A stretch of DNA of 64,000 bases from JAIBDK01 sp965261915 (GCA_965261915.1 CBDHDW010000013.1:1860001-1924000), one strand, 5' to 3'. Shown: positions 31,942 through 41,830, counted from the first letter of the stretch. Numbers and translations: made by a program. Notes: generated by a model from the letters alone, not told the origin.

Positions 31942-32720
31942 CTAAAATTATCCCGCGAAAACGATTCGCTCAGCATTTTTTGATCGATCAGTCGGTACTT
32001 GATCAAATGACCCGTTGTTTGGGCCTGGCCAGAGACGATCAGGTTGTTGAAATCGGACCCGGAACAGGTGTTTTAACCGAACGATTACTGCAACATCTGG
32101 ATTTCCTTACCGTTGTGGAATTAGACAGGGATCTGGCAAAATTTCTAGCGAATAAATTTGCTTCGGAAAGCCTCAAAATTGTTCAGCAGGATATTTTAAA
32201 TTTTGATCTTTCGAATTTATTTTCTTCATCCTCTCAATCAGATGAGGCGCAACTCCGTATTGTCGGCAACCTGCCCTACAATATTTCAACACCGCTGTTG
32301 TTTCATTTGATCGAGTCTATCGCAGTGATCAGAGACATGTTGTTTATGGTACAAAAAGAAGTCGCCCTCAGATTGTGCGCTAATCCTGGCGGGAAGCATT
32401 ACGGCCGCCTTTCAGTGATGTCTCAGCTTTCGCTAAATTCGCAAATTCTATTTGAAGTCGCCCCCGCAGCCTTCAATCCACCACCGAAAGTAGACTCAGC
32501 CGTAGTTCGGCTAATTCCAAAACAGGAGAACGCCAGTATCAACGATATGATGCGGTTTAGGCAGCTTGTCAAAATGGCTTTTTCTCAGCGTCGAAAAACG
32601 TTGCGCAACTCACTCAAAAGTCTGGTCACGGAAGAGCAGTTTTTGCACGCCGATATTTCAAGCTCATGGCGAGCTGAAAATCTGGGCGTTGACGACTTTA
32701 TCCGGTTAGCCAATACTTGA
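31938..32720 (+). CDS. rsmA: 16S rRNA (A1518/A1519) dimethyltransferase
   Basis: 260 residues from TTG 31938, overlapping the pdxA stop (TTGA). KsgA dimethylates two adjacent adenines in the 3' hairpin of 16S rRNA. Motifs: KRFAQHFLID, SAM-binding VEIGPGTGVLTE, VELDRDL and the target-base NLPYNIST. The terminal HTH-like region has FSQRRKTLRNSLK. It converges with plsC after 15 bases. Confidence 0.95.
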   Translation: MTKIIPRKRFAQHFLIDQSVLDQMTRCLGLARDDQVVEIGPGTGVLTERLLQHLDFLTVVELDRDLAKFLANKFASESLKIVQQDILNFDLSNLFSSSSQSDEAQLRIVGNLPYNISTPLLFHLIESIAVIRDMLFMVQKEVALRLCANPGGKHYGRLSVMSQLSLNSQILFEVAPAAFNPPPKVDSAVVRLIPKQENASINDMMRFRQLVKMAFSQRRKTLRNSLKSLVTEEQFLHADISSSWRAENLGVDDFIRLANT

Positions 32721-32735
32721 CCCGGAAATTCCTGA

Positions 32736-33452
32736 TCAGGGTAGTGTTGATGAAATTTTTTTCAAGGCAGCCAAAATCCAGTCTTCCGTTTCCTGGTTAA
32801 TTTGCCGAATTTTCTTACCTTCAGTTTCGATTACCGGCCCGATAACCAGATCAATCACTCCGGGATATTTTAAAAAACTGTTTTTAGGCCAAAAAACCCC
32901 GGCGTTGTGCGCAACTGGGACAATATCCGCATTGGTTTTCGATGCCACAAATGCGCCTCCAGCCTGAAATTTTCCAGGCGACCCTGGAGACATTCGCGTC
33001 CCTTCAGGGTAGATCACCAACCAGCGGCCTTCATCGAGCCGGATCTTTCCCTCCCGGGTTAATACATCCAGGGCTCTGGTTTTTTGTGATCGATCGATGG
33101 CTATGGGCCTGTTCATTGCCAGTCCCCAGCCAAAAAATGGAATCCACAACAAGTTCCGTTTCAACAAATAAGATTGCGCCGGGAAAACCAGTTGAAAACA
33201 CAATGTCTCCCAGGATGACTGGTGGTTGGCAATAATAATGGCCGGTTTATCTGGAATATTTTCCCTTCCAGTCACGCGATAGCGGATACCGCAGAGCCAG
33301 CCAAGCGTCCAGATATTGAATCTTGCCCATTGAGTGATCATTTTTGTTCTGCTCATCGCAGGCAGAAAAAAACACAACAATGCGGAAATGCAAATCACCA
33401 TTGAACTTAGAATCTGTCCAAGCAGGTATAGAAGTGAACGTATAAAGATCAT
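32736..33452 (-). CDS. plsC: 1-acylglycerol-3-phosphate acyltransferase family protein
   Basis: 238 residues with an N-terminal membrane helix. The acyltransferase motif I is NHQSSWETL (glutamate in place of the common aspartate, a known variant), followed by FFGWGLAMNRPIAIDR and the substrate motif YPEGTRMSPG. It acylates lysophosphatidic acid at the inner membrane. It lies 3 bases after gmhB in the glyQ-glyS operon, a common gammaproteobacterial arrangement. Confidence 0.9.
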   Translation of the reverse strand: MIFIRSLLYLLGQILSSMVICISALLCFFLPAMSRTKMITQWARFNIWTLGWLCGIRYRVTGRENIPDKPAIIIANHQSSWETLCFQLVFPAQSYLLKRNLLWIPFFGWGLAMNRPIAIDRSQKTRALDVLTREGKIRLDEGRWLVIYPEGTRMSPGSPGKFQAGGAFVASKTNADIVPVAHNAGVFWPKNSFLKYPGVIDLVIGPVIETEGKKIRQINQETEDWILAALKKISSTLP

Positions 33453-33455
33453 TGA

Positions 33456-34040
33456 CTAGTTCACTTCAACACGGTCAGTGCGCAACAGGTAATCCACGTA
33501 AGCAGACAAATCATCAAAAACAGCAATCGGGATATCAGTGAGCCAATCGATATTGTTACGCTGAAGTTGTTGCTCTGTTTTTCGTCCTTTCCCGGTACGA
33601 ACCAATATCGGCTTTGCCCCGGCCGCTGCGGCCGCTTCCAGATCCCGCATCGAATCTCCAACCGCAGGAACATCCGTTAAGCCACATTTACTTCTCTCGG
33701 ATAACTCCTGAAACATACCGGGGTCAGGTTTTCGGCAACTGCAATTTGCTTCTGCATTGTGTGGGCAGAAAAATATTGCACTGATTTCTCCACCATAGTG
33801 ATTCAGCTCGTCAAGCAATTTCTGGTGAATACGATTCAGCGTATCGATTGAAAAATATCCTCGTGAAATGCCTGACTGGTTAGTCATAATCACCACTCGG
33901 TAATCCTCCCGACACAAACGCGCAATGGCTTCCAGACTACCGGGAATTGCGTGCCACTCTTCGGGAGATTTAATAAATTGCGCTGAATCGTGATTGATAA
34001 CACCGTCCCGATCAAGCACAACTATTTTTGTCATCTCCAT
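33456..34040 (-). CDS. gmhB: D-glycero-beta-D-manno-heptose-1,7-bisphosphate 7-phosphatase
   Basis: 194 residues; an in-frame ATG two codons in is also possible. HAD phosphatase: VVLDRDGVINHDS nucleophile loop, IMTNQSGISRG, and the zinc-binding CPHNAEANCSCRKPDPGM. It supplies ADP-heptose for the LPS inner core, fitting the heptose-kinase gene elsewhere in the window. It is the fourth gene of the glyQ operon. Confidence 0.92.
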   Translation of the reverse strand: MEMTKIVVLDRDGVINHDSAQFIKSPEEWHAIPGSLEAIARLCREDYRVVIMTNQSGISRGYFSIDTLNRIHQKLLDELNHYGGEISAIFFCPHNAEANCSCRKPDPGMFQELSERSKCGLTDVPAVGDSMRDLEAAAAAGAKPILVRTGKGRKTEQQLQRNNIDWLTDIPIAVFDDLSAYVDYLLRTDRVEVN

Positions 34041-34048
34041 GATTGCAG

Positions 34049-34384
34049 TCAGTCCTGTTTAAATTCAGAAACCCGTATCCGTCCGTCGATAATTTTGCTG
34101 TCACGCTGCATGACTTTGTCCATCTTCTGCCAAAATGCTGATTTAAGATCAAAATCTGCGGCAATGGCATTTCCGATTAATAAAATCAGCAGATCGGCGC
34201 ATTCTTCGGCCAATTCAGTCGTTGCTTTTCCCTTACTGACACAAGCAGAAATCTCACCGAGTTCTTCGGCCATTAAGGCAACGCGATAGACCATATCTTC
34301 ACCACCATTTTCGTTAAAGTGGTGTTTGTTGTGAAACTCACGAACCCGAGTCAGCATCGATTCAAATGAATCAGGGTTCATCAT
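34049..34384 (-). CDS. MazG-like nucleotide pyrophosphohydrolase
   Basis: 111 residues. All-alpha NTP-PPase pattern: ALMAEELGEISACV (ExxE) then ELAEECADLLILLIG (ExxD), which bind Mg2+ around a nucleotide. Likely house-cleaning of modified NTPs. It overlaps the glyS stop by 4 bases (ATGA), so it is translationally coupled to glycyl-tRNA synthetase. The substrate is unknown. Confidence 0.78.
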   Translation of the reverse strand: MMNPDSFESMLTRVREFHNKHHFNENGGEDMVYRVALMAEELGEISACVSKGKATTELAEECADLLILLIGNAIAADFDLKSAFWQKMDKVMQRDSKIIDGRIRVSEFKQD

Positions 34385-36510
34385 TCCACCCGAATTTTGG
34401 CGATATCAGCCACGCCCAGAAACAGCTCTCGAATCATGCTGAGCAGGGTTAATCGATTATTGCGTATTGCCAAATTTTCATGCATCACCATGACGTTGTC
34501 AAAAAAAGCATCTACCGGCGCTTTAAGCCCGGCCAGCGCTTCCAGACCAGCAGCATAATCTCCGCCATCAAATGCCTGGGCAACTTCCCTTGATAACGTT
34601 AATGTTTTATCTGCCAGTTCACGTTCTGAGCTGTCTTCGAACAGCTTTTTCACCAATTTGGGCGAACCGTGCCAGTCTGCTTTTTCAAGCATATTCGCGA
34701 TTCTTTTGTTAGCGGAAGCTAAAGATTCCGCCGACGATTTTCTTTTATTGAAAAATCGGGCAATCGCCTCAACACGAATGGAAAAATCCAGCGGGCTCGC
34801 AGGGGCACAGACTTCAACCGCAGCAAAATACTCCGGTTTATAGCCCATGGATTGAAGATACCCTTTTAGGCGTTCAACAATATACTGCTGCACCTGAGCC
34901 GCGATATTTTCATCAGTGCTAATTTTCTCCAGCGCGGATTTTCGATAGTTATCAAGCGCCTTCTCGAGCAGCGGTCGAAGCTCTAATTTGAGTTTACCTT
35001 CTATCAGAATTCTAAGAATACCCAGTGCCGCACGACGAAGCGCAAAAGGGTCTTTATCTCCGCTGGGGATTTCATTACACGCGAAGATACCAACCATGGT
35101 ATCAATACGATCAGCCAGCGCCAGACAGTTCGCCAGCGCATTAGTCGGCAAAGTATCACCCGCGAAACGCGGTTTATAATGGTCCTCGATCGCGACAGCA
35201 ACCGCTTTGTCCACCCCCTGATTCAGTGCGTAATAACGACCGATGGTGCCCTGAAGCTCGGGAAATTCACCCACCATATCTGTCACCAGATCAGTTTTAC
35301 ACAAGCTCGCCGCCCTGGAGGTTTTTTCAATGTCCGCCCCAATTTGACTGGCGATGTGTTCGGAAAGCTGCGTGACTCGTTGAACTTTGTCATAGATAGA
35401 GCCTAGCTTGAAATGAAACAACACCCCTTTCAAACTATCAATTCTTTGCTCCAGCGTTTGTTTTTGATCTGTGGTCCAGAAAAATTCCGCATCCGATAAC
35501 CGTGCCCGAAGAACACGTTCATTTCCCTGGCGGACACGTTTCGGTGATTTACTTTTAATGTTACTGACTGCAATGAATTTCTGCAGCGGTTTATTCTTCT
35601 CGGTGGTGAGAAAGAAATATTTTTGATGATCCGCCATTGTGGAAACCAGGACTTCCCGCGGTAATGCCAAAAATCGGCAATCAAATTCACCCAGAAGTGC
35701 GACTGGCCACTCCACAAGCCCGGTCACTTCTTCCAGTAATGCCGGGTCAATGTCAGCTTTAGCGCTATTTTTTGAAGCCAGTCTCAGCACCTGTTTTTCA
35801 ATCAAACCTTTTCGCGTCTGATAATCCGCTATTACAAAACCCGTTGTTTTAAGTGTATTCAGATAACGATCAGCGGATGCAACTCTGATTTTTCCGGGGC
35901 AATGGAAGCGATGACCCAGTGTGAATCGATTTGACTTTAATCCAAGAACAGCGGTTTTTACCAAATCACTTCCATACAATGCTAATAGCCAGTGAACTGG
36001 CCGAACAAATTCATCATCCTTATCGGCCCAACGCATTCGTTTTGGAATAGGCAGCGCTTTCACGCTCTCCGCCAAACACTTTGTTACCAGAATTCCAAGA
36101 CTTTGCCCTTTTACTTTCTGGTTATAAGCCAGTCTCTCTCCTTTTTCAGTGGATACGGGCTTGAGTCTGGCAACGGAAACGCCGCAGGATCTTGCAAAAC
36201 CTTCTGCTGCTGCAGTGGGCTTACCATCCGCATCATAGGCCACCTGAACCGCAGGGCCGATTCTCAGTTCCTTAGTATCCGGTTGTTTCGGTAATACGCC
36301 TTTCAACCAAACCGCTAATCTTCTTGGCGTGGCATACGCTCTGCAATGATCAGCGCTGTTCTCGATCATGCCCGCCGCAATCATTCCCTCATAAAAAGTT
36401 GAAGCGAATGCCTCGGACAACCTTAATAGCGCTTTAGGAGGCAGTTCTTCAGTACCCAGTTCAATCAATAGATTCCGGCGTCGCCCGGTTACGTTTTTCG
36501 ACCGTGCCAT
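34381..36510 (-). CDS. glyS: Glycyl-tRNA synthetase beta subunit
   Basis: 709 residues. ELGTEELPPKALLRLS near the N-terminus, HRFHCPGKI, MADHQKYFF and the C-terminal anticodon-binding DALR-like region (FFDNVMVMHENLAIRNNRL) are typical of bacterial GlyS. It forms the alpha2beta2 enzyme with GlyQ. Its ATG shares one base with the glyQ stop (TAATG). The length is slightly above E. coli (689), with a basic leader ARSKNVTGRRRN. Confidence 0.95.
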   Translation of the reverse strand: MARSKNVTGRRRNLLIELGTEELPPKALLRLSEAFASTFYEGMIAAGMIENSADHCRAYATPRRLAVWLKGVLPKQPDTKELRIGPAVQVAYDADGKPTAAAEGFARSCGVSVARLKPVSTEKGERLAYNQKVKGQSLGILVTKCLAESVKALPIPKRMRWADKDDEFVRPVHWLLALYGSDLVKTAVLGLKSNRFTLGHRFHCPGKIRVASADRYLNTLKTTGFVIADYQTRKGLIEKQVLRLASKNSAKADIDPALLEEVTGLVEWPVALLGEFDCRFLALPREVLVSTMADHQKYFFLTTEKNKPLQKFIAVSNIKSKSPKRVRQGNERVLRARLSDAEFFWTTDQKQTLEQRIDSLKGVLFHFKLGSIYDKVQRVTQLSEHIASQIGADIEKTSRAASLCKTDLVTDMVGEFPELQGTIGRYYALNQGVDKAVAVAIEDHYKPRFAGDTLPTNALANCLALADRIDTMVGIFACNEIPSGDKDPFALRRAALGILRILIEGKLKLELRPLLEKALDNYRKSALEKISTDENIAAQVQQYIVERLKGYLQSMGYKPEYFAAVEVCAPASPLDFSIRVEAIARFFNKRKSSAESLASANKRIANMLEKADWHGSPKLVKKLFEDSSERELADKTLTLSREVAQAFDGGDYAAGLEALAGLKAPVDAFFDNVMVMHENLAIRNNRLTLLSMIRELFLGVADIAKIRVE

Positions 36511-37466
36511 TACTTCGCCTTCGCCTTCGCCTTCGCTTGTGCTTTTGCTTTTGTAGATTCGCTGCGTTTTTTCCTTTTTTTCTGGCCGCGCGGAAATCCA
36601 AGCTGTTCCCGGCTATCGTAGTACCCCTGAGCCACACCCCGTGCGAGATTGCGAACTCGAGCAATATAACGCGCCCTTTCGGTGACACCGATAGCGTGAC
36701 GGGCATCGAGCAGGTTAAAACTATGGGATGCCGTTAGCACCTGCTCATAGGCCGGTAAAGGTAATTTTGCGACGAGTAATTTTTCCGCAATACGCTCCGC
36801 AGAATCGAACTGTTCGAACAGCACATCGACATCGGCATGTTCGAAATTATAGGTGGATTGCTCAATCTCATTTTGCCGGTAAATGTCACCGTAGGTGTAT
36901 CTCCCTGATCCGCTGACGCCGTTGGTCCAAACCAGATCATATAGGGAATCCACTCCCTGAAGATACATTGCGATTCGTTCAAGACCATAGGTGATCTCGC
37001 CGGTTACGGGTTTACAATCGAGTCCGCCCACTTGCTGAAAGTAAGTGAACTGCGATACCTCCATTCCATTGAGCCAAATCTCCCAACCTAATCCCCATGC
37101 CCCCAGCGTGGGTGATTCCCAGTCATCTTCAACGAATCGTATGTCATCTTTTAGCATATCCAGTCCCAGACCGGATAACGACCCGAGATAAAGATCCTGA
37201 AAATTTTCAGGGGAAGGTTTCAGGACAACCTGAAACTGAAAATAATGCTGTAAACGGTTAGGGTTTTCACCGTATCGTCCATCTGCAGGGCGACGCGAGG
37301 GTTGCACGTACGCAGCCCGGATTGGCTCAGGGCCCACGGCAGCAAGAAACGTAGCCGGATGGAACGTGCCTGCACCTACCTCCATATCGTAGGGTTGCAT
37401 TACGACACAGCCCTGGTCAGCCCAGTACTGCTGCAGCGTCATAATCAGTTGTTGAAATGTAATCAT
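36510..37466 (-). CDS. glyQ: Glycyl-tRNA synthetase alpha subunit
   Basis: 318 residues. Class II catalytic core: QQYWADQGCVVMQPYDMEVG, VQPSRRPADGRYGENPNRLQ and YGLERIAMYLQG. Forms glycyl-adenylate. After the normal end (QLGFPRG) there is a lysine-rich tail with KKRKKRSESTKAKAQAKAKA, encoded by a short GGCGAA-type tandem repeat (about 36513-36545). The tail is absent from E. coli GlyQ. First gene of the glyQ-glyS-mazG-like-gmhB-plsC operon. Confidence 0.95.
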   Translation of the reverse strand: MITFQQLIMTLQQYWADQGCVVMQPYDMEVGAGTFHPATFLAAVGPEPIRAAYVQPSRRPADGRYGENPNRLQHYFQFQVVLKPSPENFQDLYLGSLSGLGLDMLKDDIRFVEDDWESPTLGAWGLGWEIWLNGMEVSQFTYFQQVGGLDCKPVTGEITYGLERIAMYLQGVDSLYDLVWTNGVSGSGRYTYGDIYRQNEIEQSTYNFEHADVDVLFEQFDSAERIAEKLLVAKLPLPAYEQVLTASHSFNLLDARHAIGVTERARYIARVRNLARGVAQGYYDSREQLGFPRGQKKRKKRSESTKAKAQAKAKAKAK

Positions 37467-37481
37467 TAAAAAGCGGTATGG

Positions 37482-39083
37482 TTAATATCGACTGATTTCG
37501 AGCAGTTTATCGAGCGCCCGAAGTCTATCGTTTTTTAGACAGATTCGCATTACTGGAAGGTTTTTTTCCACCAAAACCGTATAGTCACCATCAGACTGCG
37601 CCTGATTTAATGTATCAAAACCATATGATTTTCCTGGAATAGAGAGTGATGTCAAATTTGACTGAATAATCTGAATAAACCCGCCAATCGCCGGACCGCC
37701 TTTATGAAGCTGACCAGTGGAATGCAGATACCGGGGCCCATAACCCAGCGTAACTGAACAATTCGTTTTCTCTGCGGCGGTCAAACAAAATGCGTTTAAT
37801 TGATCATTAATAGCTGAATCCATCGGCAAATACGCCAATACCGCCAGATAGCGCGAATGGCCTGCCAGAATTTCAAGGAATTGGTCGCCAAAGTTCTGCC
37901 CTCCATCTTTCGACCAAGCGATTGCATCAGAAACCAGAATATCAAACTCATCCAGCTCGCTTGCCACTGTACTTTGTATCGGCTGCGGATGGCTAATCCG
38001 GGCACGAGCACTCACTTTTGCCTCTTCAACATCAGGCTGATCAAACGGATTGATTCCGATGCGTGACGCAGCCAGTGCGGTTGCCATTTGCCAACGCAGA
38101 AATTCAGCACCGATGTCGTAGCGGTCTTGCAGATTTATTTTTAGATCAGGGAGTTCAGACTCCGTTCTATCGCAGTTCCCGGGTTTTCCATTAATCTGCA
38201 TCTCAATCAAAATACGGCTTTCAGCACTTCTGGAAAATTCTTCAAGCACGGGAAGCACCCCAAAGCCGTTTTTGCCGGTACTTTCTGCTACCAGTTGTTC
38301 GATCCAGATTGATAGCATGCTTATCTCAGGCGCTAATCTGAGTATCAACTGATTAATGCCATCCCTGCCCAACCGAGACATGAGGCCCGCCAAATCAGTT
38401 ATTATGTCCGGATTCTGCTCACTATTTTCCTCAAACAGCCTGATCCTGGCCAATATTAAATCCAGATCAATTCCCAACAATGCTGCCGGGACAAGACCAA
38501 AATAGCTCAGTGCAGAATATCGCCCTCCAATATCGGGCGGATTCAGAAAAACCGCTCTAAACCCTTGCTCATCGGCATATTGCTCAAGCGCTGAACCAGG
38601 ATCAGTAATTGCCACAAAATGGGACGCATAGTCTGAAACATTTTTTTCGAAACGGTGAAAAAAATACGCCATCAAATCCGCCGTTTCCACTGTCCCTCCG
38701 GATTTGCTCGAAACCATCACCAAAGTTTTATCGAGATCAATATCGAGTGCAAGTATTTGATCTGGACAGGTACTGTCGAGCACCTTTAGTTCCGGGTAGC
38801 CCGGTGCGCTTTCAAAAATGGTATAAAACACCTCCGCTGCCAGACTCGAGCCGCCCATCCCAAGTAATAAAACAGTTTCAACACTATTATTCTGAACAAC
38901 ATTATCGGCCCATTCTCGAATATCGGGAACGTGGTCTGTCATCCAGGGTAAAGCATCCAGCCACCCAAGACGGTCAGCAACTGACTCATCTGTTTGAGCA
39001 CCGTCCCATAACGAAACGTCCTTGCGCTTAAGTCTTGCAACCCAATCCGCTGATACATTTTTTGACAGTGCAGGCCCGGTCAC
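37482..39083 (-). CDS. Glucose-6-phosphate isomerase-like SIS protein
   Basis: 533 residues. VLLLGMGGSSLAAEVF, VSSKSGGTVETADLMAYFF, PPDIGGRYSALSYFGL and HKGGPAIGGFIQI match the isomerase half of transaldolase/PGI (Tal-Pgi) fusion proteins more than classical Pgi. The transaldolase half is not present. It probably interconverts glucose-6-P and fructose-6-P. Its stop is 15 bases from the glyQ start, and it overlaps the upstream kinase gene by 4 bases. Confidence 0.82.
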   Translation of the reverse strand: MTGPALSKNVSADWVARLKRKDVSLWDGAQTDESVADRLGWLDALPWMTDHVPDIREWADNVVQNNSVETVLLLGMGGSSLAAEVFYTIFESAPGYPELKVLDSTCPDQILALDIDLDKTLVMVSSKSGGTVETADLMAYFFHRFEKNVSDYASHFVAITDPGSALEQYADEQGFRAVFLNPPDIGGRYSALSYFGLVPAALLGIDLDLILARIRLFEENSEQNPDIITDLAGLMSRLGRDGINQLILRLAPEISMLSIWIEQLVAESTGKNGFGVLPVLEEFSRSAESRILIEMQINGKPGNCDRTESELPDLKINLQDRYDIGAEFLRWQMATALAASRIGINPFDQPDVEEAKVSARARISHPQPIQSTVASELDEFDILVSDAIAWSKDGGQNFGDQFLEILAGHSRYLAVLAYLPMDSAINDQLNAFCLTAAEKTNCSVTLGYGPRYLHSTGQLHKGGPAIGGFIQIIQSNLTSLSIPGKSYGFDTLNQAQSDGDYTVLVEKNLPVMRICLKNDRLRALDKLLEISRY

Positions 39084-39763
39084 TTTATGTCCTTAAGCCC
39101 GCAATCGACCAACGCCAAACCGAATTTCTCTTTCAGCATGGGATTATTTTGCCAATTTTTCATAAAGCGATTCGCATCTTTTTGCACGGCCTGACGATGT
39201 TTCCAGCGAAATTGATGGCCCTTCGCCCCATCCAGATCAATAAAGTGCAAAGTGTCGCCAACCATTACCAGATTGGTCGCCTTCATATCACCGTGAGACA
39301 GTTTGTGCTTGAGCAGTATTTTAAAAGCCTGCTTTATCTGTATCACCACCCTGTCAACTGATTTTGAATCTGGATTTTCTTGCAGATACGGCATTAACGG
39401 CTTACCGTCGAGAAACTTTGTAACAAACCAGGATTTGCCCTTGAATGGACCTGAAGTCGATTCGACTGACGCCAAAGACTCCGCAACCGGAACCCCGGCT
39501 TCAATAAATGATTTGGACATTTGGAAACAATTTAATGCCCGACTTGTCTGAAAATTTCGCCTTAGTAAATGCCAGATATTTTTGGTGTTGTAACGTTTCA
39601 CCACCACTTTACCCATATCGATTACAAGCGTTTGCAAAGTGGTTGTTTTATCATCTTTCAGTATTCTACGAGATGGCTCAAATCCTTCATCCGGGCTGGA
39701 ACATAATTGTTTGAGGTCAGCACTCGCCAAATCGGGGCTGGCATACCAAATTTTTAGCGCCAT
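39080..39763 (-). CDS. LPS-core sugar kinase (Kdo kinase/InaA family)
   Basis: 227 residues. Eukaryotic-like kinase fold: KVVVKRYNTKNIWHLLRR (ATP lysine), the catalytic loop LSHGDMKATNLVMVGD, and the metal loop FIDLDGAK. The NIWHLLRRNF-like segment is typical of KdkA/WaaY/InaA proteins that phosphorylate Kdo or heptose in the LPS inner core. It lies 6 bases after the WaaG-WaaP gene, in the same envelope block. Confidence 0.78.
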   Translation of the reverse strand: MALKIWYASPDLASADLKQLCSSPDEGFEPSRRILKDDKTTTLQTLVIDMGKVVVKRYNTKNIWHLLRRNFQTSRALNCFQMSKSFIEAGVPVAESLASVESTSGPFKGKSWFVTKFLDGKPLMPYLQENPDSKSVDRVVIQIKQAFKILLKHKLSHGDMKATNLVMVGDTLHFIDLDGAKGHQFRWKHRQAVQKDANRFMKNWQNNPMLKEKFGLALVDCGLKDIK

Positions 39764-39769
39764 GGCGAA

Positions 39770-41794
39770 TCAGTTTAGATTAACAACTGCTTTAGGCGTT
39801 TCTTTTTGCACTAACGCCCAACGTTTTTCTGACTCATACAAATTGTCTCCCCGATACTTTACTCGCCGCCAAAACAACCGGTCTCCTGACAATGCCTCCT
39901 TGAGTGAACAAGATCGATATACTTTCATAAATCGAAACAAATCCCGATGGGTTAAACCGATATCCTTGCTCGAGAAGTAGAGCCCGGCAATATCTTTTAC
40001 AACCCAGCGAGCAGGGGTGCGTTTTCGAATCTGCATACGGTGCAAATCAATGACGTAAAGCTGTGATTTCTGCGTATCAACATTTCCATCGGTGTAACCC
40101 CGGTTTAACAGCAAGTGACACAGGTAAAAGTCTCGATGATTTGCCCCGCTATTATGCATGTCGCGGGCAATCTGTGCGGTTCGGGTAATCAACCATCGTT
40201 TGAATTTAATTTCCTCAACAGTGCGCGGTGGCGATACGCTCCATTCGTCACACAACTCTTCAAGACTGACCGTATCAACAATTTCATCAGTCAGTATAAA
40301 AGAGCGGCGCTTTGCGGGATTTCCGCCAAGCGTTCCATATCCTGCAGCAGTTAACGTTTTTATACCCAGTCGGTTCAGGTGATGAATGCCGTGCCACTCG
40401 TTCATGGCACCCAATACCGGCATCCTGAAATACAATAGATTTTTTAGTATCTCCTGCCATCCAACTCCAGTATGGGTTTTCAAATAGAAAGATTTGTCCT
40501 TAATGTCGAATCGAACCGTTCTGCGCCCTGGTGCCTTACGAACTTCTTCGCCTTTTAGCGCCATGACCTGATCAAAAACCGAGCCCTGGGTAAAAGCGTC
40601 TTTTAGATCCCGGCGAATGTAGATGTGAGCATCATCAACTTCGCGAGTACGATGCTGTACTTGTCCGAGGGGCTTATTTTCGACCCATTTTTCAATGATA
40701 TCTGTCACCGTCTCAGGCATTCGGTATAAGCTTGGATCCTGTCCGTACTCGAGGCCATTTTCATGCCAACGGATTCTCTCATCCGACAGCATCATTGTTT
40801 GTAATATTTCATTCAGTTGCTTTTGTTCAAACGGAGAACGCAGGATCATCCCGGCATTCGCTTTGGTGATATGCGGTGCAAAACCACAAACATCGGTTGC
40901 CAAAACCGGTAACCCCGCAGCAATTGCCTCGATTAAAACCGTACCAGCAGTCTCGTTATAAGCCGGATGAATGAGCAAATCACCGGCAGTCATGATTTCC
41001 AGAATATCATCCCTGCCACCCATAAACCGCACATGATCAGACAACTTCAACTTCGCAACCAGTCGTTGAAAACTGTGCTCACTGTCCTGTCCCACGACCA
41101 GTAGCCGAGTTTTATTTCTGAGTTCGTCCGGTAAAGACGCAACCGCTTTTATGGCTCTATCCAAGCCTTTTGTTTTAAATCCTGAGCCGATAAATAAAAC
41201 AAGATTGTCCTCATCAGCGATCCCAAATTCTTTTCGTTTGTCGCGAAGCACCCAATCACGGGGCTGTTTTAGCTTCCTTCCACGATCCAGTGTCGGCGGT
41301 AACAGTTCAAAACGATTTTCCGGTGTCCCATAGTGTTGCTGATATACTCCTTTTTCACGCTCGGACAAAGAAAGAATCGTGGTTGATGAGCGCGCATCAA
41401 ACACCGCGCGTTCAAACGCATAGAAATTGTGGTAACGCGGTGTCAATCGATATAAGGGACCGTAGCGCGGCACTGCTCTGGCGATATAGCAATAGTCTGC
41501 AGCGTAGTATATATCCAGCCCAGGCATCTTGTTGTAGCCGATAACAGCGTCGAAATCGGCCAACGCTCGCTGCTGTTTAAACTGATTATAAAACGAGGCA
41601 TTTTGAGTGTGATTCGCAAGCGGCAATACACTCAGCACATTGACATTCACGCCTTGCGGTCGCTCACCCTGCCATGCTGATACATAAACATGTAATTCAT
41701 GACCGCGTTTATGACACTCCTGCAGAACACGCATCAAATCCCGGGAAAGACCGGAATAGGGAAAATACTTAAAGAGGCAGAATGCGAGTTTCAT
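39770..41794 (-). CDS. WaaG-WaaP fusion: LPS glucosyltransferase plus heptose kinase
   Basis: 674 residues in one open frame. Residues 1-375 are a GT4 transferase of WaaG type: KLAFCLFKYFPYSGLSRDL, FIGSGFKTKGLDRAI, and HPAYNETAGTVLIEAIAAGLP with Glu281/Glu289. Residues about 390-674 are a WaaP/RfaP kinase: Lys439 (YLKTHTGVGW), HRDFYLCHLLL (553-563, catalytic Asp555) and YVIDLHRMQ (Asp583). WaaG adds glucose to heptose II and WaaP phosphorylates heptose I; they are normally separate adjacent genes. The fusion may couple both steps at the inner-membrane face. No stop or frameshift lies at the junction. Confidence 0.88.
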   Translation of the reverse strand: MKLAFCLFKYFPYSGLSRDLMRVLQECHKRGHELHVYVSAWQGERPQGVNVNVLSVLPLANHTQNASFYNQFKQQRALADFDAVIGYNKMPGLDIYYAADYCYIARAVPRYGPLYRLTPRYHNFYAFERAVFDARSSTTILSLSEREKGVYQQHYGTPENRFELLPPTLDRGRKLKQPRDWVLRDKRKEFGIADEDNLVLFIGSGFKTKGLDRAIKAVASLPDELRNKTRLLVVGQDSEHSFQRLVAKLKLSDHVRFMGGRDDILEIMTAGDLLIHPAYNETAGTVLIEAIAAGLPVLATDVCGFAPHITKANAGMILRSPFEQKQLNEILQTMMLSDERIRWHENGLEYGQDPSLYRMPETVTDIIEKWVENKPLGQVQHRTREVDDAHIYIRRDLKDAFTQGSVFDQVMALKGEEVRKAPGRRTVRFDIKDKSFYLKTHTGVGWQEILKNLLYFRMPVLGAMNEWHGIHHLNRLGIKTLTAAGYGTLGGNPAKRRSFILTDEIVDTVSLEELCDEWSVSPPRTVEEIKFKRWLITRTAQIARDMHNSGANHRDFYLCHLLLNRGYTDGNVDTQKSQLYVIDLHRMQIRKRTPARWVVKDIAGLYFSSKDIGLTHRDLFRFMKVYRSCSLKEALSGDRLFWRRVKYRGDNLYESEKRWALVQKETPKAVVNLN

Positions 41795-41830
41795 ACTGCA
41801 GGTATAGCTTGTGTGGTTATAGGAAAATCG

